Virus record (IMG/VR): IMGVR_UViG_3300044631_000812
Coordinates: 1 to 64,000 of that record
DNA length: 64,000 nt
Direction: 5' to 3' (one strand)
Origin: a virus
Below are positions 47,422 through 56,433 of this stretch, piece by piece; the first letter of the stretch is position 1, and the number at the start of each line of letters is the position of its first letter. The notes beneath the pieces were generated by a model, which saw only the letters and a list, made by a program, of their open reading frames with translations, was not told the origin of the DNA and did no database searches. Made by a program: the position numbers and the translations under genes.

Positions 47422-47766
47422 ATGAATATTTTTAAACTCACTTACCCAAACAAAGAAGCAGCAGTTGCTGACTTAAAAGCCAAAAACATTCTTGTAGAAG
47501 TTGACGGCATTGACGGAGAAAAACACGAAGCCTACGGAAACGGAGTGCAAGCAGTTGTCGAACTTGGGCTCATCCTCGTGACTCCACCAGTAATGGATGG
47601 AATGGATATCGTAACCCCACCCGTTTACGCTGATGGCTACCACTACGACGTAATGAGTTCCGAGCTTTACGACTTCGGGGCTAACCTTGTAGAACCTAAG
47701 AACCCAAAACACGCATTTGCTGGACACGCAATAACAGAGGAGTTCCCTTATGAGCCAATCGTTTAG
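47422..47766 (+). CDS. Hypothetical protein (114 aa) in fibre cluster
   Basis: It starts 1 nt after the fibre stop. It contains KEAAVADLKAKNILVEVDGI and YADGYHYDVMSSELYDFG. It may assist fibre folding or be a structural accessory. I recall relatives next to tail fibre genes in Bacteroidetes phages. It overlaps the next gene by 17 bp. Confidence 0.5.
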   Translation: MNIFKLTYPNKEAAVADLKAKNILVEVDGIDGEKHEAYGNGVQAVVELGLILVTPPVMDGMDIVTPPVYADGYHYDVMSSELYDFGANLVEPKNPKHAFAGHAITEEFPYEPIV

Positions 47767-48079
47767 TAACCAAGGTACTTTATCAACGTCCGGGACTGTA
47801 TTACATACAGGCCCTGAAAACAATATATCTGAGTTATACTCAATGAGATTTAATAATCCTGCTGCCTATACCTTAACTGTTTCTAAATATACAGCCTCCA
47901 CGACTGTCACTACTCAAGTATATTCAATAAACCTTTCAGCAGGTGATACGGTGACAGATACATTTAAGTATCATTTAGATGAGGGAGACTATATCACAGC
48001 GACATCTAGCGTAGCAGGGACAACTTTTATAGTAGAAGGATCTGACTTACCTAATGTTAATGTGATAAGATGCAAGTAG
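47750..48079 (+). CDS. Small beta-rich virion protein (109 aa)
   Basis: All-beta (ELYSMRFNNPAAYTLTVSKY, INLSAGDTVTDTFKYHLDEG), a single jelly-roll or Ig-like domain. It lies between two fibre genes and overlaps both. Decoration or fibre-tip function is inferred. Confidence 0.55.
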   Translation: MSQSFSNQGTLSTSGTVLHTGPENNISELYSMRFNNPAAYTLTVSKYTASTTVTTQVYSINLSAGDTVTDTFKYHLDEGDYITATSSVAGTTFIVEGSDLPNVNVIRCK

Positions 48080-49971
48080 TAGATGTAAATGGCAATATGT
48101 TTGGTTACGACCACCTAGAGATTATAGGTGCGGATGGTAGGCCAAAAACATTAGACAGCGGACTGACATCAGTCGGCCTTTCAATGCCATCTGCGTTCTC
48201 TGTATCCAACAGTCCTTTAACATCAAATGGTACTATAGGCGTTACGGGCGCAGGCACATCATCTGAATATATTGACGGCACTGGCGCATTAAGAACTTTT
48301 CCGTCATTAACAGGCTATGTCACAGCAGTCACCGCATCATCTCCGTTAAGCTCATCAGGTGGAACTACACCTAACATATCAATACTTAGAGCCAACACAA
48401 CAACTGATGGCTACTTAAGTGCTATTGACTGGAATACTTTCAATAACAAACAACCGGCAGGCAACTATATTACTACAAGTAGAACGCTTACCATTAATGG
48501 CACTACATATGATTTAAGTGCCAATCGTTCATGGTCGGTAGGTACCGTAACGAGCGTTGCGATGACTGTACCTACAGGGTTGACAGTTGCAGGTTCTCCA
48601 ATAACAGGATCAGGTACATTTGCGTTAGGTCTTCAATCAGGTTATTCAATACCAACAACAGCCAATCAATCAAATTGGACAACAGCATATAACCGATCTT
48701 TAACTGCATTTAGTATTAATTATGGTACATTTAGCACTAACCTTATATTAACAGAACAAGACTTAAGCACACTAAGTTTAAGCTTAATTGCAGGCGCTGC
48801 AGCGCAGGGGAAAATTGTATTCTTCAACGGAAGTAATTTGGCATATACCTCATTGAATGCTTCAGCACCTTTGAGTCTTGATCCTAATAACTTTACGTTT
48901 TCAATCAGTCAGGCAAATACATCTACAAACGGGTTCTTAAGTTCAACTGATTGGAATACATTCAACAACAAGCAGAACGCAATTACACTCACCACTACAG
49001 GATCAAGTGGAGCGGCTACGCTTATTGGCAGTACTTTAAATATACCAAACTACTCATCGGCATTAAGCGGATATGTTCCGACAAGCCGTCAGTTAACAAT
49101 AAACGGCACGTCATACGACCTATCTACTGACAGATCTTGGAGTGTTGGTACAGTTACAAGTGTTGCTACTACAGGTCCAATTACAGGCGGTACTATTACT
49201 GGTAGTGGGACGATAGGCATCACACAAGCTACTACGTCTACAGATGGCTATCTAAGTTCAACAGACTGGAATACATTTAATGACAAGCAGGAAGAGATTA
49301 CATTAACAACTACAGGCACGAGCGGCCCTGCTACATTTACGTCAGATTCGTTAAACATACCTGACTACTCATCTGCACCAAGAGGTAACTTTGCGCAGAC
49401 AGCAAAGAGTGTTCCTGTAACAAATACCACTGAGGCACAGTCGTTAATATATGTAAACTTTGAGAGAAGAGTTGACAACGATGGAGGTGTCACTGAGTCT
49501 TTAGACTGCATGGAGTCTGAGTTGAGGAATTATGGCAGCGTTGGATCATTATCTGTACCTGCCAATTCATTTAGAGTTGGTGATTCTTTTCATGTCAACT
49601 TAAGTGGATATATTAGCTCTCAAAACAACCAAGATATCGAAATAAGAGTCATGGCAAATGGAGGAGCGACTGTGTTAGCTTTAGCATCAACCACACTGGC
49701 TACAGCAACAAATAAGTTTTTTGATTTAGTGATTACATTTACAATCAGAGCAATAGGCTCTGCCGGTGTTGCAAAGATTGCAACTTCCGGGCAGTTTACC
49801 TACTCAAAGGACGCATCAAATGCGTTTGAGGGAACTGATTTTATATACATCAACGAGGATACATTTGACACAACAATTTACAACACTTTAGATATAACAG
49901 CTCAGTGGGAAAATGCAAGCACGTCAAATAGCATACACAGTGAGATTTTTACACTTCAAAAAATATATTAA
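48070..49971 (+). CDS. Repetitive fibre protein (633 aa)
   Basis: Three copies of a fibre repeat are visible: DGYLSAIDWNTFNNKQ, NGFLSSTDWNTFNNKQ and DGYLSSTDWNTFNDKQ. Between them lie RTLTINGTTYDLSANRSWSV-type units. This DWNTFNxKQ repeat is typical of phage fibres built from beta-helical segments. The last about 170 residues form a different domain (from FAQTAKSVPVTNTTEAQSLI), probably the tip or receptor-binding head. Confidence 0.75.
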   Translation: MQVVDVNGNMFGYDHLEIIGADGRPKTLDSGLTSVGLSMPSAFSVSNSPLTSNGTIGVTGAGTSSEYIDGTGALRTFPSLTGYVTAVTASSPLSSSGGTTPNISILRANTTTDGYLSAIDWNTFNNKQPAGNYITTSRTLTINGTTYDLSANRSWSVGTVTSVAMTVPTGLTVAGSPITGSGTFALGLQSGYSIPTTANQSNWTTAYNRSLTAFSINYGTFSTNLILTEQDLSTLSLSLIAGAAAQGKIVFFNGSNLAYTSLNASAPLSLDPNNFTFSISQANTSTNGFLSSTDWNTFNNKQNAITLTTTGSSGAATLIGSTLNIPNYSSALSGYVPTSRQLTINGTSYDLSTDRSWSVGTVTSVATTGPITGGTITGSGTIGITQATTSTDGYLSSTDWNTFNDKQEEITLTTTGTSGPATFTSDSLNIPDYSSAPRGNFAQTAKSVPVTNTTEAQSLIYVNFERRVDNDGGVTESLDCMESELRNYGSVGSLSVPANSFRVGDSFHVNLSGYISSQNNQDIEIRVMANGGATVLALASTTLATATNKFFDLVITFTIRAIGSAGVAKIATSGQFTYSKDASNAFEGTDFIYINEDTFDTTIYNTLDITAQWENASTSNSIHSEIFTLQKIY

Positions 49972-49973
49972 CC

Positions 49974-50108
49974 ATGACAAAAGAACAAGCTTACCAAGTA
50001 TTAGTAGATGCAGTAAACTTAGCAACTACAAAAGGAGCATTTAACCTGCAAGATGTGTCTGCAATCATCACAGCACTTCAAGCATTAAAGCCTGAAGAAG
50101 ATGTATAA
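49974..50108 (+). CDS. Small helical protein (44 aa)
   Basis: It reads MTKEQAYQVLVDAVNLATTK then GAFNLQDVSAIITALQALKP, two amphipathic helices. It lies 2 nt after the fibre stop and overlaps the spanin gene by 8 bp. It is a probable short accessory gene and could be a small chaperone or lysis regulator. Confidence 0.6.
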   Translation: MTKEQAYQVLVDAVNLATTKGAFNLQDVSAIITALQALKPEEDV

Positions 50109-50532
50109 GTTACTATTACCCCTACTCATAGTTATAACGGCTTGTTCACCGACTAAAAGGTTTACACGCCTTATTACTAAGTACCCGTATTTAATTACTA
50201 CAGACACTGTAGTAATAAAAGACACCATCACCCTCTACGTCCCTGAAGTGAAAACTGATACAGTTGTTACTATCCAGCAACTTATCGATACAGTAACTCT
50301 GACTAAAGACAGAGTCACTGTTAAGACATGGTACGTCCCAAAAGAAAAGAAGGTTTATATCCAAGGCAAGTGCGATCCTATATACGTCACAAAGATTGTA
50401 GAGCGCAAGGTGCCTGTCAAGTATTATGAAAAGTACCCATGGTGGAAGAAGCTATTAAACAACCTATTAGCTATTTTTATTATCTTTGCTTTACTCTATG
50501 CATTGCATAGAGCAATCAAAAAACTACCATGA
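50101..50532 (+). CDS. Unimolecular spanin (lipoprotein with C-terminal TM)
   Basis: This 143-aa protein has an N-terminal lipoprotein signal (LLLPLLIVITAC, Cys15 as lipidation site). A beta-rich periplasmic middle (DTVVIKDTITLYVPEVKTDT) follows, and one C-terminal transmembrane helix (LLNNLLAIFIIFALLYALHR) ends the protein. An outer-membrane lipid anchor plus inner-membrane helix is the u-spanin layout of T1 gp11. It would fuse the two membranes at the last step of lysis. Holin and endolysin genes follow directly. Confidence 0.7.
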   Translation: MYKLLLPLLIVITACSPTKRFTRLITKYPYLITTDTVVIKDTITLYVPEVKTDTVVTIQQLIDTVTLTKDRVTVKTWYVPKEKKVYIQGKCDPIYVTKIVERKVPVKYYEKYPWWKKLLNNLLAIFIIFALLYALHRAIKKLP

Positions 50533-50972
50533 AAACTAACGCACTAATTATTTTGTCTGGAATCATTACCATCCTCGCACCGGTGGGACCGTTGCTAACC
50601 ATAGCTTTAATTTCCATTCTATTAGACGTTGGTTTTGGAGTATGGCGCTCATACAAGAAACGTGCAGATCAAGAGGCAAAATTTTGGGATGTAGTCCAAA
50701 GCCAGCGTTTATACGCTACAGCAGTTAAGTCTGCTATTTACGCAGCAGCAATCACATTCTTCTTTTTAGTAGAGAAGTACATTGCAGGTGATATCATCGC
50801 ACATTTTATATCAATAGAGTTATTACTGACTAAAGCAGTGGCTCTATTTTTTGTTTTTATTGAAGTCAAGAGCATGAATGAGAGCTACAAAGATGTCACA
50901 GGTAAAGACATACTAGTGTCATTTAAGAAGTTCATCACAGGTCTTAAATCAGAAAGCGATAAGTGGAAGTAA
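50529..50972 (+). CDS. Holin
   Basis: This 147-aa protein has hydrophobic helices at about 6-34 ([20 protein letters not shown] onward), 68-82 and 93-112. It ends with a charged cytoplasmic tail ([17 protein letters not shown]). It sits between the spanin and the peptidase gene with 4-bp and 1-nt junctions, the classical lysis-cassette order. It probably forms membrane holes that release the endolysin. The family is not certain. Confidence 0.75.
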   Translation: MKTNALIILSGIITILAPVGPLLTIALISILLDVGFGVWRSYKKRADQEAKFWDVVQSQRLYATAVKSAIYAAAITFFFLVEKYIAGDIIAHFISIELLLTKAVALFFVFIEVKSMNESYKDVTGKDILVSFKKFITGLKSESDKWK

Positions 50973-50973
50973 T

Positions 50974-51438
50974 ATGTTGAGTACAACACAAATTATAGCA
51001 AAATACGGCCAACCAAACGAAAAAGGAACGTATCTAAAAACCATCAACCTACCCTACCCGATGCGCATTGCTTGGGATTTAAAGACAAAGGTTACAAAGA
51101 TGCGTTGCCACAAGGACGTAGCAGATAACTTTTTAGCTGTTTTTAATGAACTTTTAGAGGTTTACGGCTATGAACGCATTGTTGAGCTTGGTATAGATCT
51201 CTATGGCGGTTGTTTCAACTTTCGTAAAATGAGAGGTGGGGCGTCATGGTCTACTCACGCTTGGGGTATTGCTATTGATTTGGATCCGGCTAGAAACAAA
51301 TTAAAGGAAACAAGCAGAACAGCCCGCTTTGCAAGACCTGAATATAAAGATATGATTGATATATTTTACAAGCATGGTTTTGTTTCGCTTGGACGTGAAA
51401 AAAATTATGACTGGATGCACTTTCAAATAAATCACTAA
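50974..51438 (+). CDS. Endolysin, M15-type peptidase
   Basis: This 154-aa protein has the M15/VanY zinc motif: [14 protein letters not shown] (91-104; His95 and Asp102 as ligands) and the C-terminal DWMHFQINH with the third His ligand. No signal peptide is present, so it depends on the holin. It should cut peptide cross-links of peptidoglycan. The length is that of a bare catalytic domain. No cell-wall-binding domain is seen, as usual for phages of Gram-negative hosts. Confidence 0.88.
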   Translation: MLSTTQIIAKYGQPNEKGTYLKTINLPYPMRIAWDLKTKVTKMRCHKDVADNFLAVFNELLEVYGYERIVELGIDLYGGCFNFRKMRGGASWSTHAWGIAIDLDPARNKLKETSRTARFARPEYKDMIDIFYKHGFVSLGREKNYDWMHFQINH

Positions 51439-51443
51439 CTTTG
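51436..51443 (+). promoter_or_regulatory. -7 box (TAACTTTG) overlapping the endolysin stop
   Basis: TAACTTTG begins in the endolysin stop codon and ends 4 nt before the ATG at 51448. It is identical to the 7537 layout and predicts a leaderless transcript. Confidence 0.6.
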
Positions 51444-51447
51444 TTAT

Positions 51448-51573
51448 ATGAAGAAGGTTGAGTCTAAATCAATTGTAAAGATTAAGGTCAAGCGACCAGG
51501 CGTTCATGCAAAGAGTAAAACGTCTAAGCTAAAGTCTTCTAAGAACTACAAAAAGAAAAACAGAGGTCAATGA
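51448..51573 (+). CDS. Very basic small protein (41 aa)
   Basis: MKKVESKSIVKIKVKRPGVH followed by a Lys/Ser-rich tail (AKSKTSKLKSSKNYKKKNRG). Almost a third of residues are Lys. Similar short basic proteins occur in phages. It may be packaged with DNA. It overlaps the next gene by 4 bp. Confidence 0.6.
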   Translation: MKKVESKSIVKIKVKRPGVHAKSKTSKLKSSKNYKKKNRGQ

Positions 51574-51971
51574 AAGTACAAGATTATATTACAGCCACAC
51601 CAAGCACAACATCAAAAGTCTTTGGTACTAATGCTGCTGGAAACACAGTTAACTTCGACGTAACTGCCTTATTGGCTTTAAATCAGACCCCTACAGTTGT
51701 CACAACAAATGTGCTAACTGCAGCAACCCTAACAAACGTAAACACATACTTCACAGGAACACCAGGTGCATCTTTTGCAGTTACTCTTCCAGCATCAAAC
51801 TCAAATCTTGATGGTGTTAAGTATGTAGTTATGTCAATAGCAACTAGAGCTACAACAACATGGTCATCATCTGGTGCTGCTATTGTTGGCGCTCCTGCTA
51901 CATTAACATCAAACACACCGGTATGTCTTCAGTATAGTCATGCCAATACAACCTGGTATATTTCAATCTAA
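51570..51971 (+). CDS. Head fibre/decoration-like protein (133 aa)
   Basis: Thr/Ala/Val-rich and all-beta (TLTNVNTYFTGTPGASFAVT and LPASNSNLDGVKYVVMSIAT, WYISI end). It resembles small phage fibre or decoration proteins with a C-terminal jelly-roll. It is encoded between lysis and packaging genes. The role is inferred from composition. Confidence 0.5.
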   Translation: MKVQDYITATPSTTSKVFGTNAAGNTVNFDVTALLALNQTPTVVTTNVLTAATLTNVNTYFTGTPGASFAVTLPASNSNLDGVKYVVMSIATRATTTWSSSGAAIVGAPATLTSNTPVCLQYSHANTTWYISI

Positions 51972-51975
51972 TCAT

Positions 51976-52212
51976 ATGTCAAAAATCAAAAAAGAAGAGC
52001 TCGAAGCGTTGGTTAACGCTAATCGAGTTTACAGAGATCTAAAATTTAATCTAGCAGACATCGAGATGAGCGTTCGTCGTTTAGGCGAGCAGAAAGAGCT
52101 CACAATGCAGCAACTTGAAATTGCAGCAGCAACGCTCACTCAAGAGCAGCAATCCATCTTTGATAAGTATGGCGATGTCAGTGTAAATCTACAAACAGGT
52201 GAGTATAATTAG
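51976..52212 (+). CDS. Coiled-coil small protein (78 aa)
   Basis: It starts at the ATG 51976 (MSKIKKEELEALVNANRVYR). Heptad-like Leu/Ile spacing across residues 5-60 suggests a coiled coil. It overlaps the GTG-start gene. I recall similar short helical genes near terminase genes. Its function is unknown. Confidence 0.6.
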   Translation: MSKIKKEELEALVNANRVYRDLKFNLADIEMSVRRLGEQKELTMQQLEIAAATLTQEQQSIFDKYGDVSVNLQTGEYN

Positions 52213-52420
52213 AAAAATTTCCATTGGTCCTGATTACATGAAGTCCATGCACTACATGGTTGGTCAGACTGTCCTAGATAGAACTTGGGAGATCAACACC
52301 ATCCGTAAAGAGGATGATGGGTCTATCTGCGTTTGGATTATAAAGGACGGTGAGATTATTAAATGGAAGTCTTTCTCAGCAACAGTTCCTGTAGCTATAG
52401 AGTACAAAATAGATTACTAA
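52199..52420 (+). CDS. Small conserved-looking protein (73 aa, GTG start)
   Basis: The frame begins with GTG (VSIIRKISIGPDYMKSMHYM by codon), and the conserved-looking IRKISIGPDYxxAMHYxVGQ start supports it. A beta-rich second half (ICVWIIKDGEIIKWKSFSAT) follows. Its stop overlaps the next ATG (TAATG). Its function is unknown. Confidence 0.6.
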   Translation: MSIIRKISIGPDYMKSMHYMVGQTVLDRTWEINTIRKEDDGSICVWIIKDGEIIKWKSFSATVPVAIEYKIDY

Positions 52421-52983
52421 TGAAATCACCATACTGCTTCATCATTAAACCAGTTGGTCTGAGGCGGTACGATAACATAAGGAAGTTCGGTGATACCGAC
52501 TTTTATATCAGCTCCTCCCAAGAAGACCACAAAACATCTAACCGCTTTGCTGAAGTGATTAGTGTCCCTATTTACTATAACGGCCCGGTTCAACCTGGAG
52601 ATACCGTTGTAGTTCACCACAATGTGTTCAAGTACTACAACGACATGAAAGGTCGTCAGAAAAGTAGTTGGAACTATATCATGGACGATCTGTTTTTAGC
52701 TGAGTTAGATCAGGTGTATCTTTATAAAAGAGATATCAATTGGCAGGCCGTTGATCCGTTTATATTTATCAGGCCAATACCTACTGAGGATAAGTTAATT
52801 AGCTCTACCGGTGCGCATGAGTCGCTATGGGGTGAGGTTGTGTATAAGACGAACACTATCTCTAACGTAAACGTTGGAGACACAGTCTCATTCACACCAG
52901 ACAGCGAGTATGAGTTTATAATAGATGGCGAGACCATCTACAGAATGTACAACAAGAACATATGTCTAAAAAGGGAGAAATAG
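52420..52983 (+). CDS. Second GroES-like protein with two domains (187 aa)
   Basis: The protein begins MKSPYCFIIKPVG at the TAATG junction. Two GroES-type units are suggested: residues about 1-107 (FIIKPVG ... PVQPGDTVVVHHNVF ... FLAELDQVYLYKRD) and about 113-187 (FIFIRPIPTEDKLI ... WGEVVYKTN ... NVNVGDTVSFTPDSEYEFII ... NICLKREK). The GD-V-x-F core and the E-x-x-I-D-G-E strand match GroES and T4 gp31. It may be a special co-chaperonin for capsid folding next to the head genes. The call rests on pattern reading. Confidence 0.55.
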   Translation: MKSPYCFIIKPVGLRRYDNIRKFGDTDFYISSSQEDHKTSNRFAEVISVPIYYNGPVQPGDTVVVHHNVFKYYNDMKGRQKSSWNYIMDDLFLAELDQVYLYKRDINWQAVDPFIFIRPIPTEDKLISSTGAHESLWGEVVYKTNTISNVNVGDTVSFTPDSEYEFIIDGETIYRMYNKNICLKREK

Positions 52984-53237
52984 TAGAGGCGGCTAAGCAA
53001 GCAATCGATGAGTTGATCAAGGTGCTAAAGTCACCTATCATCACTCACGCTGAGGACGATATATCGGCCGACAAGATGAAGAACGCAGCGTCAGCTAAGC
53101 GTTTGGCATTTGAGGATGCAATGTATATGCTCAATAAGATTGAGGAGGAGGAAAACAAGGCAGCAGAGGGTCCAATTGTAGAGGTTACACTCGGCAAATC
53201 AGGATTCGCTGAAGGAAGAGCAAGACATGGAAAATAA
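52962..53237 (+). CDS. Hypothetical protein upstream of terminase, possible small terminase
   Basis: The 91-aa helical protein (SADKMKNAASAKRLAFEDAM) overlaps both neighbours and directly precedes the large terminase gene. Small terminase subunits usually sit here and are helical, but no HTH is evident in the N-terminus. The call is positional only. Confidence 0.4.
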   Translation: MSKKGEIVEAAKQAIDELIKVLKSPIITHAEDDISADKMKNAASAKRLAFEDAMYMLNKIEEEENKAAEGPIVEVTLGKSGFAEGRARHGK

Positions 53238-56200
53238 GCTGTACTCCATAGTAAACGACTACATTAATAAGACTGCTCTTAATACTAAGAACAATAAGAA
53301 GTCGTGGGATTATGGGTACAACAAAGAGTACGACCTCATCGTCATATCTAAGGATGGAACCATTGGCGAGATCTATGAGATAAATGGATTGAAGGTTGCT
53401 TTGCCTTCTACTCCTAAAGGAGTAGAGAACAGAGGTAACAGATGGCAGCCAGTAGAGTATCCATCTGAACTACAGAAAATTAAGTCAATATTTGACTGGA
53501 ACCGAAGAGATAACGCGTTCAAGTCTAAGTATGTGGATATGATTGAAGATGAATTTGAGAGACGAGAGCAAGGCTTTTGGTTCATTAACAATGGAACACC
53601 GACATACATCACCGGAACGCACTACATGTATCTTCAGTGGACCAAGATTGATATTGGTCTTCCTGACTTCCGTGAGTCCAACCGAATATTCTACATATTT
53701 TGGGAGGCGTGTAAAGCAGACAGTCGGGCGTTTGGTATGTGCTACCTAAAGAACCGTCGTTCAGGATTCTCATTCATGTCGTCTGCAGAGACTTCAAACA
53801 CAGGTACAATTGTCAGAGATGCCAGGCTTGGTATTCTATCCAAAACAGGATCTGATGCCAAGAAGATGTTTACCGACAAGGTTGTACCTATCGTAAGAAA
53901 TTACCCATTCTTTTTCAAGCCGATCCAGGACGGTATGGACAACCCGAAGACGGAGTTGGCCTTCCGTGTCCCTGCGAGTAAGATTACTCGTAAGAATATG
54001 GATGAGGAGCGCGATGATGATATAGATGGGTTAGATACTACCATTGACTGGAAAAACACAGCAGACAACAGCTATGACGGTGAGAAACTACTTCTGCTTG
54101 TACATGATGAGTGCTACGCACCAAACACAAAAATATTAATGTCTGATTTCACCTTTAAAGAGATAAAGGATATAAATATTGGAGATAATGTAATAGTAGA
54201 TGGTGGAATTATAAAAACAGTTGTAAAAAGAACGCAAGGAGTAACAGATAGATATTTAGTCAAACAGCCATATGGAGAGGATTATGTTGTAACAAAAAAC
54301 CATAGACTTGTGCTTAACGAGTATAAAAAAGGTGAGGTTATAATGAATCCAGAAGAGTATATTAATAGCTCTAAATTTAGAAAGCAACATCTAACTAGAA
54401 TTGCATCTACTGGTATTGAATCACAAGATATATTTGAAGGTATTCCTCCATTTCTATTAGGGCTTTGGCTTGGTGATGGAAGGAGTAATTCTATGACTAT
54501 TTTAGTAAATAAATATGAAGAGCCTGAACTTCTTGATTATTTAGGAAAGCTTTCTACCGTAATGAATATTCAATTTGAACTAATAAAAAGTACTTCTAAT
54601 AAAATCATTGAATTTAGGTTTAAAGGCATTAATTCTGAATTAAAAAAAATAGGTGTTTATAAAAATAAGCACATACCAATGCAATACATGCAGTCGTCTA
54701 TAGAGACTAGACTTCAGTTATTAGCAGGTATAATAGAAACAGATGGATATTCTGACAAGAATAAAAACATCATATCATTAGGCATGAGCAGGAAAGACCT
54801 TATAGAACAAATAAGGTTCTTAGCTCTATCATGCGGACTTAGTTGTAGCAATGTTAAAGAAAAGGATACAAATTTCAATACAAAATCATACAACATAAGC
54901 ATATCAGGCGATTTATCAATTATACCTTTAATCACAAAAAAGAAATCATTTGAAGGTTATGTACCTAAAACTAGAGGCAGACGAAATAAAGTGTCTGTAG
55001 AGTATTTAGATAAAGGTGAGTATATCGGCATACAGGTAGATGCAGATAATGACAATGAAAGAAAATTAATACTAGGAGACTTTACCGTCAGTATGAATAG
55101 CGGTAAGTGGGAAAAGCCAGAGAACATCTTAAATAACTGGCGAGTCACTAAGACTTGTTTGCGTCTTGGTAGCCGTATCATTGGTAAGTGTATGATGGGA
55201 TCAACATCAAACGCGCTTAGTAAAGGTGGTGAGAACTTTAAGAAGTTGTTCTACGATAGTGATCCAACCAAGCGATCTGCCAATGGTCAGACCAAGTCGG
55301 GGCTTTACTCTTTGTTTATTCCAATGGAATGGAACATGGAGGGCTTTATTGACGAGTATGGATGGCCAGTATTTGATGATCCAAAGAAACCTGTGATGGG
55401 TATCGATGGTGAGCAGATTACTATGGGTGTTATCACCTATTGGAATAATGAGGTAGCTGCAATGAAGTCAGACTCAGACGCACTCAACGAATACTACCGT
55501 CAGTTCCCTAGAACAGAATCGCATGCATTTAGAGATGAGAGTAAGTCATCTTTATTTAACTTAACGAAGATATACCAACAGATTGACTACAACGATGCGA
55601 TGATTAAAGATCGCGTCCTAACAACTGGTTACTTTCATTGGAAGAACGGCGAGAAAGATAGCGAGGTTATTTGGACTCCTGATCCAAAGGGGCGTTTTGT
55701 GGTATCATGGATTCCTGACGCTAAGATGCGTAATAACGTAATTAAGAAGGACGGCAAATTTCACCCTGGTAATAAAGATATCGGTGTGTTTGGTTGTGAC
55801 CCTTATGACATATCAGGTGTAGTTGGGGGTGGTGGGTCTGCAGGTGCACTCCACGGCATAACCAACTTTCACATGGAGAACGCGCCAACCAATCACTTCT
55901 TTTTGGAATATATTGCTCGTCCTCAGACTGCTGAGATATTCTTTGAGGATGTATTGATGGCCTGTTTTTTCTATGGAATGCCTATACTTGTAGAGAATAA
56001 CAAGCAGCGACTATTGTATCACTTTAAGAACAGAGGGTACCGTCCATTCTCAATGAACAGACCTGACAAGCATACGTCTAAACTATCAAAGACAGAGCTT
56101 GAGTTAGGTGGTATACCAAACTCTAGTGAGGACATAAAGCACGCTCATGCCAATAGCATCAACACTTATATTGAAGAGTACGTCGGAATCGACGCAGAAG

Positions 56201-56433
56201 GTAATTATCGAGAGAAAGATAGTATGGGTGATATGTATTTTACCAGAACGTTAAATGACTGGGCAAGATTTGACATCAACAATCGAACAAAACACGATGC
56301 CTCTATTAGCTCAGGATTGGCATTAATGGCATCTAGAAGACACCTATTTATACCTGTTAAGCAGGAATCTAAAATAAGTGTTAAATTTGTAAGATATAAG
56401 AATACTGGCATAAGAAGCGAAATTATCGAATAA
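53227..56433 (+). CDS. terL: Large terminase subunit with in-frame intein
   Basis: The 1068-aa product becomes about 739 aa after removal of residues 296-624. The extein shows an ATPase part (CYLKNRRSGFSFMSSAE as atypical Walker A region; LLLVHDE / SGKWEKPEN as Walker B across the intein site) and motif III-like SRIIGKCMMGSTSN. A nuclease half follows (VFGCDPYDISG and LVENNKQRLLYHFKNRGYRP). It powers DNA packaging and cuts the concatemer. The stop overlaps the portal ATG (TAATG). Splicing is required for function because the insert divides the ATPase active site. Confidence 0.9.
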   Translation: MENKLYSIVNDYINKTALNTKNNKKSWDYGYNKEYDLIVISKDGTIGEIYEINGLKVALPSTPKGVENRGNRWQPVEYPSELQKIKSIFDWNRRDNAFKSKYVDMIEDEFERREQGFWFINNGTPTYITGTHYMYLQWTKIDIGLPDFRESNRIFYIFWEACKADSRAFGMCYLKNRRSGFSFMSSAETSNTGTIVRDARLGILSKTGSDAKKMFTDKVVPIVRNYPFFFKPIQDGMDNPKTELAFRVPASKITRKNMDEERDDDIDGLDTTIDWKNTADNSYDGEKLLLLVHDECYAPNTKILMSDFTFKEIKDINIGDNVIVDGGIIKTVVKRTQGVTDRYLVKQPYGEDYVVTKNHRLVLNEYKKGEVIMNPEEYINSSKFRKQHLTRIASTGIESQDIFEGIPPFLLGLWLGDGRSNSMTILVNKYEEPELLDYLGKLSTVMNIQFELIKSTSNKIIEFRFKGINSELKKIGVYKNKHIPMQYMQSSIETRLQLLAGIIETDGYSDKNKNIISLGMSRKDLIEQIRFLALSCGLSCSNVKEKDTNFNTKSYNISISGDLSIIPLITKKKSFEGYVPKTRGRRNKVSVEYLDKGEYIGIQVDADNDNERKLILGDFTVSMNSGKWEKPENILNNWRVTKTCLRLGSRIIGKCMMGSTSNALSKGGENFKKLFYDSDPTKRSANGQTKSGLYSLFIPMEWNMEGFIDEYGWPVFDDPKKPVMGIDGEQITMGVITYWNNEVAAMKSDSDALNEYYRQFPRTESHAFRDESKSSLFNLTKIYQQIDYNDAMIKDRVLTTGYFHWKNGEKDSEVIWTPDPKGRFVVSWIPDAKMRNNVIKKDGKFHPGNKDIGVFGCDPYDISGVVGGGGSAGALHGITNFHMENAPTNHFFLEYIARPQTAEIFFEDVLMACFFYGMPILVENNKQRLLYHFKNRGYRPFSMNRPDKHTSKLSKTELELGGIPNSSEDIKHAHANSINTYIEEYVGIDAEGNYREKDSMGDMYFTRTLNDWARFDINNRTKHDASISSGLALMASRRHLFIPVKQESKISVKFVRYKNTGIRSEIIE
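54112..55098 (+). mobile_element. LAGLIDADG intein in the terminase gene (329 aa)
   Basis: It begins at Cys296 (CYAPNTKILM, block A) and has block B VVTKNHRLVL. Two LAGLIDADG motifs follow (LLGLWLGDG, 410-418; LAGIIETDG, 499-507). It ends DFTVSMN at Asn624 with Ser625 as first C-extein residue. The penultimate residue is Met where His is usual. It is AT-rich compared with the terminase parts. Confidence 0.9.
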
